Source of the DNA: Sipunculus nudus
Taxonomy: Eukaryota > Annelida > Sipuncula > Golfingiida > Sipunculidae
Length of the DNA stretch: 64,000 nucleotides
Direction: 5' to 3'
Assembly (NCBI GenBank): GCA_026874595.1
Contig: CM049318.1
Coordinates: 44,868,456 to 44,932,455 of the forward strand
Positions 21,700-33,500 of this stretch are shown here, piece after piece (positions within the stretch are counted from its first letter, which is position 1; each line of letters begins with the position of its first letter). The notes under the pieces are model-generated. The model had not been told where the DNA came from and made no database searches. It worked only from the letters and a program-made list of their open reading frames with translations. The position numbers and the translations under genes are program-made.

Positions 21700-22190
21700 G
21701 CGAACTCGGACAAGCAATAAGGTCTAAATGTAAATTCCATTCTTCTCGTAATATAATCCTCTAAAATCAGACCACCATCACACCAGTTAAGTGAGTAGAC
21801 TCGTTCAGTGAGCTAGAATTTTCATCAATCACTATTTATAGAGCTGTTAATCTCTATTTTTAACTGAAACGTTTTACTTTATGATTTAGCTGGAGATTTT
21901 TTATCTGTTTAATGCTAAATTATCCTCAAATGAAATGTAAAAAAAAATATCGTTCCAAAGAATTACATGACAACACATTAATATGTCTTCAACACAAGTG
22001 ACTCAAGGGTCATTGTGTTGAAGGACATGTTGACAATATGTCCTTGCACAGGCAATTAATTGAGATAATGTAGGTGGCATCATCGTTCATGCATATAAGC
22101 TCAAGTTCATCAAGACCCATAAGCACACCAAATTTGATAACAATCCAACCAGCCTTTCCTGAGGAATCTGGCAATTTGTGTGTATTTTGC
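21700..22190. other. Unassigned AT-rich segment with overlapping hairpins
   Basis: No gene was recognised. CTTCAACACAA (21987-21997) and TTGTGTTGAAG (22013-22023) form one perfect 11-bp stem. AAGGACAT (22021-22028) and ATGTCCTT (22038-22045) form a second stem that shares three bases with the first. Confidence 0.45.
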
Positions 22191-23745
22191 ATTATTTCTG
22201 GGGTGCTCAAACATACCCCGAAACTCTGAGAATATAGGTCACAGTGACACAATGTCAGGTTTCTCGGGAGAACTTTTGAGGAACTCTCAGGATGTCAAGT
22301 AAGAAGAGTCCAAGGTAATGATTTGTGTACTACTTTGGTATCAATTTTCCGATTATTCTGGGGGGGGGGGGGAGGGGGGTGCTTATAAACCCCCATAGCT
22401 GCGAGAATATGGGTAAGGGGCAGACACCTAATTTTAGGTTTCCTAGGATATTTTTCAAGAAACTCCCTGGATGTCAGGTAGAAAATTCTAGGACCAACGG
22501 TTACAATTTGTGCGCTGTTAACATTGTTACGGAACCTAATATCAATAGATCGCGTAGTCGTGACGAGCATAAATCCTGTTACGGAGATGAACATAAATCA
22601 GGTTCTGTATCACCAGGCAGCGTGAAACGTCTAGGGGAATGAACAAAGAAGTCAGCGTTTTTTTGTTAACAAATAATTATAATTTATTCTTAAAACAACC
22701 CTAACATTACAATACACTAAATCAATACAATTGCACAGTATAAGAACAGTATAACAGTAAATCAATACAATTACACAGTATAATAGATAAAGTGTACAGT
22801 ACCCGGATACCACCACTGTCACAGTGACAACAAGTCCTTTAAAGCATATAATCCGGATGAACAGTTCACATAAATCTTCTCAGAGAATAAGAGTCCAATT
22901 CAATCACAAAATCAATCTGTTGTAATGCAAAAGGAAAGTTCTGGTAGTGATCCAAAAGGCAAACTGAAGACTGTATAAAATCCGTTACAAATTTCGAAAA
23001 TAGATCTATAACTGCTGCAATTATCGGAGAGGTCCACAAACTGACTCACACTCTCCTGTGTCCACTTGGAATATTATTTCTCTCTCCTCTCGGCTCCAAA
23101 CAAAGCCCCCTATTTATAACTTTTCACCTCAAGCCGAGAACTTTCCATTTCACGAACAATCCAAAGAACGCTACAAGACGCGCTCATAGAGTGCGAATAG
23201 CCCAGAAAATTCCAGATTAGCACGAACGCTGTGTCTTTACACCTCAGAGTTCAACCAATGCGGATTACACCGAGCTAGCACCCGATCAGGCGAGGTTGCT
23301 ACAGCAACGAACCATGCCCGCGCACCACGAATCAAATGTCAACAACACATGTAACACCCTGCGCACAATAACCCAGACATCTGTAACAACATATGACCAC
23401 ATATTTAAAGGTCTCAAAAGCGGAGAAAAAATCCTTAAAAAATTGAAAAAAATACAGGTAGTGCCACCAGTCTGCAGAAATTGATAAACCATTCCAGGAT
23501 CAATATCCATGCAAAGAATCATGGTGATCAATGCATTAGTTTTTTAGTTACATGGGCTTTTGTATCATTTTTTTCATTATTTTAGGGGGAATTCTGAGTC
23601 CAATAACTCAGAGGATATGGGTAACAGAGACTTAATTTCAGGTTTCCCAGGAGATTTTTCATGGATCTCCCTGGATGTCAAGTCAGAAGATTCCATGTCC
23701 AATTGTTTAAGATTTGTGCCCTATTAATTTGTCCCGGCTAATTTG
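22190..23745. repeat. Diverged about 175-bp repeat units, split by an LTR
   Basis: Three related units start near 22193, 22353 and 23570. Shared landmarks are CATTATTTCTGGGG, GAGAATATGGGT, TTTCAGGTTTCCCAGGAGA-like and CTCCCTGGATGTCA. The second carries a G12-A-G6 run (about 22361-22379). With the LTR at 22525-23388 removed, the spacing from the second to the third unit is about two periods. The family was not recognised. Confidence 0.6.
22525..23388 (-). mobile_element. Solo LTR of a Gmr1-type Ty3/Gypsy element
   Basis: On the plus strand the segment begins TGTTACGGAACC and ends ATCTGTAACA, the reverse of the LTR at 36519-37311. ACAT is present immediately before (22521-22524) and after it (23389-23392), a plausible short target-site duplication. 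With no internal sequence attached, it is a solo LTR left by recombination between two LTRs. It interrupts the 175-bp repeat units. Confidence 0.85.
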
Positions 23746-23799
23746 TTTTGCTCAAAGAAAATCAAAGGCCAAGAAAATATTGCTGTACATACTATCGAA

Positions 23800-23802
<3 letters not shown>

Positions 23803-23864
<62 letters not shown>

Positions 23865-23865
23865 C
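23803..23865. repeat. (AT)n microsatellite
   Basis: About thirty AT dinucleotides with one GT interruption directly adjoin the LTR at 23869. Confidence 0.95.
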
Positions 23866-23868
23866 TAT

Positions 23869-24479
23869 TGTTACGGAACCTAATATAAACAGATCATGTA
23901 TGCGTGATGAACACAAATTTTGTAATGGAGATAAAAAAATCAGATTCTGTAAGACTAGGCAGCGTGAAATGTCTAGGGGAATGAAAAAAGAAGTCAGTGT
24001 TTTTTTGTTAACAAATAACTATAATTTAATCTGAAAACAACCCTAACAGAATACACTTAATCAATACAATTATACAGTAAAACAGCGGTATAACAACAAA
24101 TCAATACAATCACACAGAAAAATAATGTGCACAGTACCTGGATACCAACATTGTCACAACGATAATTTCTTGAAATGTATTCTCTCGGAGAATGACAGTC
24201 CAGTGTAAAAGCTCTTGTAACATTCCAGAAGGTAAACTGAAGTTCAAATGCACAACATCCAGGAGAAACTCTGAAGAAAATCTATAATTGCCGCAGACGT
24301 CGGATAAGGTCCCAGAAACTGACGCACGCTTCTGCATCCGCTGGAAATCTTCTCTGCTCTCTGCTTGGCTCTAAACACAGCCCCTTTATATACCTTCACA
24401 CCCCAAGCCGAGAATTTTCCACTTCTCGAACAGTCTTAAGGATTCTACACAACACAGTAAACACGCATTACAGGAACAA
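23869..24479 (-). mobile_element. Partial 3' LTR of the minus-strand Gmr1-type element
   Basis: This LTR begins TGTTACGGAACC on the plus strand and shares the TATA-like CCCTTTATATACC region (near 24385) and AATAAA-type region with the other three LTR copies. It passes directly into RNase H sequence near 24480. Confidence 0.8.
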
Positions 24480-25636
24480 TCTTTGATTTTTACTCTTCAA
24501 CTTGTTCATGAACGTAAGGGGATTTTGATCACTGAAGACAATGATAGGCCTGACTGATGAAGTAACATAAACTTTCTTGAGAAACAACAAATTGGATGAT
24601 CTATGCCATCATTGCCTTCCTGTAACAACACAGTACCAGGAGCAGTATAACTAGCATCTACAGCTAACTTAAAAGGTACAGAAAAGTCTGGAGCTGCTGA
24701 AACTGGTGAACCCTGCATAATTGCTTTTAAATTCTGAAATGCATTTTCACACTGAACACTCCATACAAACTTTTGTTTCTTCTTCAACAAATTAGTCAAA
24801 GGTTCAGCTACAGCAGAAAAATTTGGACAAAACTTCCTGTAGTATCCAACCATACCAAGAAAACGCATTATTTGCTTTTTGTTTTCTGGTCTAGGAAATG
24901 CAGAAATAGTACTTATTTTAGCATCAACAGGGTTTACCTGACCCTGTCCTACAATATGACCCAAAAATGTCACCTGTGCATGATAAAACTTCACTGAGTC
25001 TTTCGAAGAGGTCGCGAAGAATTTGCAGATGTTTCTCCCAGGTGCCGCTGTACACGATGAGGTCATCAATATATGCGTCGCAGCCCTGAATGTCCTTGAC
25101 AACCATATGGATGAGGCACAGGAACGTGGCTGGCGAGTTCTTCATGCCAAACGGCATAACGTTATACTGGTACAGTTCTTGCGGCGTCACAAATGCGGAC
25201 ACTTCTATCGCTCGTTCTGTCAGCGAAACTTACCAGAATCCTTTTAGCAAGTCAAACTTGGAGACATATCTGGAGCTACCGACTCTATCAATACAATCAT
25301 CGATCCTCGGAATCGGGAACGTGTCAGTGTTGGTGACAGAGTTTAGTTTTCGATAATCTGTGCACATACGGTTACTTCCATCAGGTTTTGGCACAAGAAT
25401 ACATGGTGAACTCCAGTTACTGTTATTAGGTTCAGAGGAAGTGACAGTGTAATACTAAATTGTAGGCTACTGAAGAATATGTAAAAATATTGTGAAATCA
25501 AGAGTGGGTCATATTTGTTTTTTTTCTGCTCCAATGAACATGGTCATTTTGCGGTAACAATATGGCTGCACAGCGAGGTGGCTTAAACGGGGGACCGTGC
25601 TTGCTGAGTTTTAGGGACCGTTTTAAAAGGGTGAAA

Positions 25637-27031
25637 ATGTCATCCGGTGACGAATCTATTTTTGTAACACAAGTGGAAAACCAAATTTATGAGAACATTA
25701 AATCTCAGTATTGACATCTGAGTGGGACTGATTTTCGATCTTCTCTTCTTGCTGACATTGGGCAAGATGTAAATCATCTTTGTCATATTCGTAGTGCTCT
25801 CTATGATATTGCTATGGAGAAGTTCCCGGTTACTCCTCATGGAAAACTTATAATTCACAAAAACACTCAAAATGGAAAAGCCAACGAAAAAACTGCTGAT
25901 GATATTTATCGTATTTTCCTTTATTTGGAAGGTGATAATTCGATTGACCTGAAGAAAGTTTTGTCAAGGCCTAAATCTTTCACTGATATTTCTGTGTTGT
26001 GCCTCAATGTTCAGCATGGAAATAATGACCAAGAACCGTGTGCACCCGAACCGGACATCAGGACTATGCGTTACCTGGTCTTTAAAGAGATGAGGGAAGA
26101 TCGCAATCTTCTTCACGGTCAGGTCAGTAAGTTATTAGAGGAAAACCGTAAGTTGAGCCAGTTAATGACGGATATGCGTCAGGACCGTGAGCAACGCCTT
26201 GATAAAAAGATTGCTGAACTGTTCACTAGACTCAACCGTCAAGAGGTAACAGTGGTTGTTGAAAGCGGTCATCACAAAATTACCGACAAGCGCATTTCTA
26301 ATGCTGAGAGCCGTATAACGGCCATTGAAAGTAGGGCAGCAGCAATTTAACGGCAACAAAATCTTGTGGCTCCATGTGGTTAAAACAAAACGTCCTACAG
26401 TGATTTAACCTCTGCAGGGCAAAATTCTAAACACACCGCTTTCAGTTCTGAGAGAAATTTTCCTAGACTCCGTCAAAATCCTGCTGCAAGACCCAAGAGT
26501 ATTTTGGCAAAGGAATCATCACAGAGTTCCCATGGAGAACAGTTTAATTCTACCTCCAGCGCGGTTGACCTAACAGGTGAGACTGAGGACCAAGCACCCA
26601 GTCTATCAAACTCTGCATTAACTGCTTCATCTGGCAGAAATAAGCATGTTGTAGAAGGTGTCTTGGAAGCAACTGCTGCCGCTGTGCTTGATACTGACCA
26701 GCATGCAGACCTTGGCAAAGGGTCGGGCCCTTCCCAAAATGACACAGCGGATGAGGATCCGGAACTTGAAGGATACATCGTCGAACGTCGAAGGGAACGC
26801 TATATTCCATTCTACGTGTCTGGTCTACGGATCAAGGGTTGTCCAGATTCTACTAGGAGTTTAGTGATTAACCATTTAACCAAACGTCGCATAAAAGTTC
26901 GCCAGTGTAGGATCTTAAAAAAGTTTGAAAGTTCAATGTCTGTGAAAATTTGTCTTGTTGGAGGGAATGTTGATAATGTACTTGCAGTCGGTTTTTGGCC
27001 ACCGGGGATTTTTTGTAGACACTGGAAGTAA
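25637..27031 (+). pseudogene. LINE ORF1, coiled-coil gag-like protein
   Basis: An ATG at 25637 (ATGTCATCCGGTGACGAATC) opens a frame of about 465 codons with three in-frame stops: TGA at 25712, TAA at 26348 and a TAA near 26381. The frame is otherwise continuous to 27031. Residues about 155-220 form a coiled coil (MREDRNLLHGQVSKLLEENR and following heptads). A Ser/Thr/Asp-rich linker follows, and then a C-terminal domain with RERYIPFYVSGLRIKGCPD, ending in GFWPPGIFCRHWK, a tail typical of ORF1 proteins in this kind of LINE. Its role in live relatives is binding element RNA. The ATG at 25814 is in the same frame but internal. Confidence 0.75.
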
Positions 27032-27069
27032 TGTGTTAGTCAGTGTGCATGTAGAAATCATTAGATTAC

Positions 27070-30000
27070 TTGTGTGTACTATCAAAACTATTTATGTCAC
27101 GCTCTCTTTCTATTGCTACGTATAACTTTAGAGGCGCAATGTCTAATGCGCGTTATATAGACCTCTTATTGAAAAAGTATGATATTGTTTGTATTCAAGA
27201 ACATCATTTGAATGATGTAAACATCTTCTTCTTGAAAACTCTTGACAGAAATTACAAAGCATATTGCAAATGTGACCCGAGTCAAGGGCTTGAAGGTGGT
27301 GTAGCGATAATGTGGAACACCAGTGTGAGTTGTCATATCTCTGTTATGGAAGATATATCAAATGACACAATCTTAGGAACCAAGTTGTCTTGTCATAATA
27401 GGCGCCCCCTGTTTATTTTTAATGTTTATTTGCCCCGTCAAACTATAACACTGAATGTTTTATTGATTCCCTCTCAAACGTGTGGACTCGTACAGTACTA
27501 TTCCCATGAGGGGGATGTTATACTTGCTAGAGACATAAATGCTCAGCTGGGTAAAGAATGCGGTCCACGAGGCAAAATTATGACTTAACGTGGTTCCATG
27601 TTTAATGACGCTCTTTTAAAATGTAATATGGTGTCTTTAGGTTGTCTTGCGCTAAGTACGGGCTCGATTGATACATTTCACCCTGGAGACGGTGGAAATG
27701 GCACCCAGACAGACCATATATGTGTACTTTCAGATATGTTGAAATATGTCAAATGGTGTCATGTATATGACGACGACGTTTTAAATACGTCAGACCACAC
27801 GCCTGTCACTGCTCAGTTTGATATATTTCTTAAAAAACTTACAACTCGTTATAGAAAAACATATAAATGGGACAAAGCTAATATTAGTGAATATAAGAAA
27901 AATCTTGAGAATCTGACTGACTGTGACAATATATTAAAGGGAGATATTAGTACAATTAGTCAGTTAAATGATTATGTCAATGAAGTTACATTATACTTGA
28001 ATAAAGCATGTGAAGGGACTGTCTCTTTCTCAAAAGTCTCTAATTATAGATAACCTTATTGGGATTTAGATTTAAAAGAGGATCATGTGGAGCAAAAAAG
28101 GAAAAGAATCATATGGATAAATAGCGGACGACCTAGAGATTGGGATAATCATTTTTTTCGTGAGTATAAGATGGCTAAGAACTCTTTTGCAAATTTGATG
28201 AAAATAAAATCATATGCATTTCATAATGAAGTATATGAAAGAGCAAGCCAGGATTTTGGTGATGATATTAAACGATTGATTCTGGCGGTTTACTAGAGCA
28301 CGTAGGCGGTGTCCTGATAGTATTAACAAGATGCGCGAGGGGGATAAAATATATACGACACCAGCGGAGCTCACAAAATATTGGCACGATCACTTTAGAA
28401 AACTCTTAAATGAGCAAAGTGAGGAGGAAAATTATTATGATAACTCATATAAACAGTTTATTGATACTGAAGTAAGTCGTATTTATCAAACTGCGAATTC
28501 GCTTACAGATAGCACGGGCACAGTTGATGAACCATTCACAGCAAACGATGTTTATGATGCATGTAGCTCACTCTGCTTGGGAAAATCTCCTGGATTTGAC
28601 TTGATAATGAACGAGCATCTTAAATTTGGTGCAAGCATTATATCTAAATATCTGTGTAAATTATTTGATAGTATAATGATTATGGTTTACATTCCAGACT
28701 GGAATACGAGATCATATCTCCTCTTTATAAAGGCAAGAGTAAAGATAAAACAAACTGTAAATCATACAGAGGGATAACACTTATGCCCTCGATAAACAAA
28801 ATATTTGAAAAATTAGTGTGGAGCAGGCTCAGTAAATGGTTAGATCTCCAGGGGTTTCCTAATAAACTACAACACGCGTGTAGTAAGAGATGTGACAGTG
28901 TACTTACATCGTTTGTCGTTCAGGAAAGTGTTCTATATCATCTTGAAAGGGAAGGAAAAGTGTACTCGTGTTTTCTGGATCTGGAATCTGCATTTGATAA
29001 GATTTGGTGGAACGGATTAATGTATAAACTGTACTGTATTGGGATATCGAATAAGCTCTGGCTTATGTTTCGTAATTGGCTATTTAATAGCAAATGTGCA
29101 GTATTGTTTAATGGTGATTTATTGAACTAAGTTCGAATAAGTAGGAGTATAAAGCAAGGAGGCGTTTTGTCCATGTTCTTCTTCACAGTAGCATACATGG
29201 ATATTCACGATTTTGTAAATCACAATAAAATAGGCCTTATGATAGATTATTTAGATGTAAGCAGTCCTTCTATGGCTGATGATACTGGCTTGTTGGCGAA
29301 TACTAAGGCATCTTTAGATAAAATGATGCAAAGAGTAGGTATCTATCGTAGGCTTTGGAGAATAAATATTTCATTATCTAAGACCAAATGTATGACATTT
29401 GGTGAGTCAAAACAAATGAGTTACAAAAATTCTAAGTTGAGAAAGTTGACCCTCGATCGTGTTGCCATTTAAGAGATACGAGAATATTCCCATGTCGGTA
29501 TCATGCTTTCATGTGATTTTAAAAGGAGAACAGCTATTTTTGATCGTTGTAAAAAAGGAAGGCCAATTCTCTCTTCCTTAAGTGCTGCGGGAGCCGTACC
29601 TGAAGGTCTCTTGCCTAGTGTCTCTGCGTCATTGTGGGAACGCATATGCCCTCCCTCAATACTTTATGGTGCCGAGTTATGGTCCAGTATGTCTGGAAAA
29701 GAGATTACTGAACTCGAGAGGGTACAAAAACGAGCTGCGAAATAATTCCAGGGTCTCAATATCAGAACGCATGACTTTGTTGTAAGGGGACTTTCATGGT
29801 GGTGTACAACGTTAGCCATCATTGGTATTAAAAAAAACTAATGTTTCTTCACAGGCTTATTACACTTAGCCCACACATCATTGCCAAACAGATATTTTGT
29901 TTGAAGCTGTATGGCTGGAAATTAATGGTCATTATTAAAGTTTCTGGTTTTATACCTGATATAGTCGCCGTACTCAACGAATTTAGTCTGTATTCATATC

Positions 30001-30543
30001 TAGATTCATACATCCATGGTGGTCAGTTTCCTTCAAAGCCGGAGTGGCGGCTGTACTACTGTACATGCCCATGAACAGGCTTTATGGATCTCATCGATAA
30101 ACATAAAAGGTGATAGTTTTAGATATCTTAGAGAACTAAAAGAAAATTTTCTCTTTAAAGTTATAAAAAATAATCTGTGTCACAGGAAATCGTTATTATT
30201 TCTTATTCATTTATTATCTATTCCGGAGCTCCTAGATGATTTAGTTTGTGATATTTGTGGGGAAAATGTACAAGATAATGTTATGCATACCATGTTACAG
30301 TGTACGTCATTGTGTCCTTTCCGTGAGGTGTTATGGGAAAAGATTTTTGATTCTCAAGATGCAGACACGATTTTTAAATTATGTAACTTACCCGATATTG
30401 AGTTTCTTAAAGTCTGCTTCGGCAAATGCAATCCTGTGTTCTTTGATCCTGTGTGTAATGCAAACTTTTTGCTTATTGTATCTGAATTCGTATATTCTGT
30501 ATTTCGTAAACTTATACATTTCACTGAGCAGAATGAGTACTGA
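27070..30543 (+). pseudogene. LINE ORF2: endonuclease, reverse transcriptase, zinc knuckle
   Basis: About 1158 codons. The endonuclease (27090-27830) shows IATYNFRGAMSN, the catalytic-type Glu in VCIQEHHLND, and SDHTPV near the end. The reverse transcriptase (28500-29470) shows a palm box with FLDLESAFDKIWWNGL, the IKQGGVLSMFFF turn and the metal-binding ADD in PSMADDTGLLANT. The C-terminus has a C-x2-C-x8-H-x4-C knuckle (CDICGENVQDNVMHTMLQC near 30250). In-frame stops lie at about 27586, 28051 and 29128, with others after 29470, and frameshifts lie near 28296-28331 and 29780-30016. The start at 27070 is the first ATG after ORF1; 27094 is an alternative. No activity is expected. Confidence 0.85.
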
Positions 30544-33500
30544 TGTTGTAAACAATTTGATTTTGTTATAACGTTTGTGTTCTAACTTAACTTGCGTATT
30601 TTGTAATATTTGGTTGAGCTCTCCAGCATGGAGGAAAATAAAGATCAATCAATCAATTGTGCGGTAAGGTGTGACAGTTTGGCATCCAGGTTGTTAAGCA
30701 CATCTGAGTTTTTTTAATGGTACTGTACCACACTGAATGTCTACACTAACAATCAGTTTCTACTTTAACTGGGTCAGGGTCAGTTTTTACACAAGTAACA
30801 GCAGTAACATTTTGCACAACATCTGATGTGCTATTTCTGTCATAATATGGTTTCAACATGTTAACATGGCACAGTTGTATCTTCTTACGCCGATCTGGTG
30901 TCAACAGTATGTAATTTAAATAACTGATTTCTTGTCAACAATGAAAGGACCAAAATATTTAGCTTGCAGAGGTCTGCCAGGGATGGGAAGTAAGGCAAGG
31001 ACCTTTTCACCGGGCTCAAATGTTTTACTTACACTGTGCTTGACATACTTTGTTTTCATTTTACTTTGTGCAGATTTTAGATTTGACTTTGTTATCTCAC
31101 AAGCATTGTGTAGTTTAGTGCGAAAATCCGAAACATACTGCAGTAAACTAAGAGAATCAGGATTTACACACAAGGGTTTTTCTTTAAGCAGTTTCAATGG
31201 TCCGCGAACGGAGTGTCCAAAAACTAGTTCAAAGGGACTGAAACCCAAGAACTCTTGACAGGATTCTCTTACAGCAAACAGCAATAGGTGGATTCCTTCA
31301 TTCCAGTCTTTCTGTGTGTCATAACAATAAGTCCTGATTATGTTTCTAAATGTCTGGTGAAAACGCTCCAGGGCGTCCTGACTTTCAGGATGGTATGGCG
31401 AAGAGCTGTTCTGTTCTATACCTAGCTCAAGCATAACTTGCAAGAATAAGCCAGACATAAAATTAGACCCTTGGTCAGACTGGACGGATTTTGGTAATCC
31501 AAAAGTTGTAAAAAACTTGGTCAGAGCTTTGATAACACTTTTGGCATTAATTTTGCCTCAGGGAACCTGGTAGATGCGCACATAAATGTCAGCAAGTATT
31601 CATGTCCAGATTTTGTTTTGGGCAGTGGTCCAACGCAATCAACAATAATCCTTCTGAATGGTTCCTCGAAAGCAGGAATAGGCCTAAGTGGGGCCTTAGG
31701 AGGATTCTGATTGGGCTTGCCTACCATCTGGCATGTATGGCATGATTGACAATATTGTACATCTTTCCTGAGTTATGCCCAATAGAAGTGTGTACTAACT
31801 TTCTGATAAGTTTTATTTATACCTAAATGGCCAGACAAAGGAGCCTCATGTGCCATGCTTAGAATTTCATTGCGTAAGCTTTTGGGCATTACTATTTGAT
31901 GTTTGATGGCCCACTCATCATCAGCGCATACATCAGGTGGTCGCCATTTACGCATAAGCACTCCATTTTTAACATAGAAACAAACTGGGTTCCGTGACAG
32001 TTCTACTACTAGTACTAGGTGACTGCCCTTTTAACTTATTTTGACCATACTGATTTACATTCTTGTTTGTGAATGACTGGTTCGATTTGCTAGTAAAGGA
32101 CATTTTGGGTGTTAATGAATAATCATCAGCTAATTGAGCAGCAATATCAAGTGTTTCAGGACTTTTCTCATCGAGAACAGTTTTAACATCTGCGTTAGTG
32201 CAGCGCTTAAATTCTTCAAACAAAATCAACTGGCGCAAATTGTCATAAACTTTCATTATATTTTTAGAACTACACCAGCGATCAAACAACTGCTCTTTTT
32301 ACCTAGCAAATTCGACGTAGGTCTGTTTTTTTTTCGCTTTTCCCTTTTTCTGAATTTCTGGCGGTAACCCTCCTTGAGTTTTAACTCAATTTCTTTTTCT
32401 TGCTCTTTTAATGCTAGCTCATGTTGCATTTCCAACTTTTTAAATTCTAATTGCATAGGAAGGCTGTCACTTTTTGATGTTTTAACTTCAGTCTCTTCAA
32501 TTAAACCTTTGCTAACTAGATCTTGCATGATTTTAGCAATGATATCAGGCTTTCTCAAAGCATTTTCACACTTAGCCCTAAGTGTTGTCCCAAACGCAAC
32601 AACTGTTCTTTTGACAACTGTTCAAGTTGATCAGGGTCGGGATCGTTAACAAATGTCTCAGGTTTAAAATCTGCCATGTTAAGTTGTCAAAACAATAACA
32701 AAACACCACTGAGATAAATCATGTGAACAATGTACTGTAAACAATATGTAATCTTGTAAACAATGTATGATAAAACAAAGTTCAGGTCAAGGCCTAAATT
32801 AGCTGATGATTATTAATTAACACACAAAATGTCCTTTACTAGCAAATCAAACCAGTCATTCACAAACAAGAATGTAAATCAGTATGGTCAAAAGAAGTTA
32901 AAAGGGTAGTCACCTAGTACTAGTAGTCTTGATTGTTCAACAAAGTCCATTGCTACACCTCAGTCCACGCCCACTGTGTCTAAGTCCAACAAAGACCAGT
33001 CATTTAAAAGAAAATCTGTAATTTCTGAAGAAGGAAGGTCATTTAATATCTGACTGCTGGAAACTTGCGAAAAAAAAAACAAATAGCAAACCTTCTGGTT
33101 TTGTTTCAAAATCTATATATAGCATAGTACAAGAGCCAGGCTCTTATATGTAAATAAGGGGTACAACTCCTCTATTGACTCCAATAAAGAGTTTGATGCT
33201 ACGGAGGCCCACGTGCCTTCTAAATCTAAAGAAGAATCCGTAGCTTGCGGGGTAAAAACCTCCTTGATTCCTGCGAGGAATTAAATAAGGCTAGGTCCTT
33301 TGAAGACTCCTGCGAGGAGTATCCTATAAATAAGGCTAAGTCCTTTTATGACTCTTGCGAGAGTTTTTCAAATGAGGCCAGGTCCTCTTATGACAAACAG
33401 AAGTTTGTTTCTGCTGAGGAAAATTCCTCTGTTGACTCCCATGAGGAGTTTGGTGATAAAAAGGATGTAGATTCCTTAAATGACTCTTAGAAAGAGTTTA

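Larger units (their letters stand above)
25440..30656 (+). mobile_element. Near full-length APE-type LINE (clade unassigned)
   Basis: About 5.2 kb on the plus strand includes a roughly 190-bp leader, a coiled-coil ORF1 (25637-27031), a 38-bp gap, an ORF2 with APE endonuclease, reverse transcriptase and a C-terminal zinc knuckle (27070-30543), and a 3' end with AATAAA followed by a short ATCA-repeat tail (ATCAATCAATCAATT, ending 30656). The simple-repeat tail in place of poly-A is usual for several LINE clades. The element lies inside the minus-strand Gmr1-type element. It is inactive, with a handful of stops and about two frameshifts across both frames. No target-site duplication was identified. 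Confidence 0.85.
23869..32700 (-). mobile_element. Gmr1-type Ty3/Gypsy element, decayed, with nested LINE
   Basis: This is a fossil Ty3/Gypsy element read on the minus strand. Its parts are gag-like sequence (about 32690-31970), integrase with a zinc-binding segment near 31800-31900, the catalytic core and a GPY/F-like C-terminus (about 31960-30900), then reverse transcriptase with YIDDLIVYS and RNase H (about 25435-24480), and a partial LTR (23869-24479). The integrase lies before the reverse transcriptase, the order that defines the Gmr1 group. A LINE occupies 25440-30656 between the integrase and reverse transcriptase parts. The element is broken, with many disabling changes (more than ten) and no 5' LTR visible. 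Residue-level similarity to the plus copy at 32800-37311 remains high, so it is old but not ancient. Confidence 0.85.
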
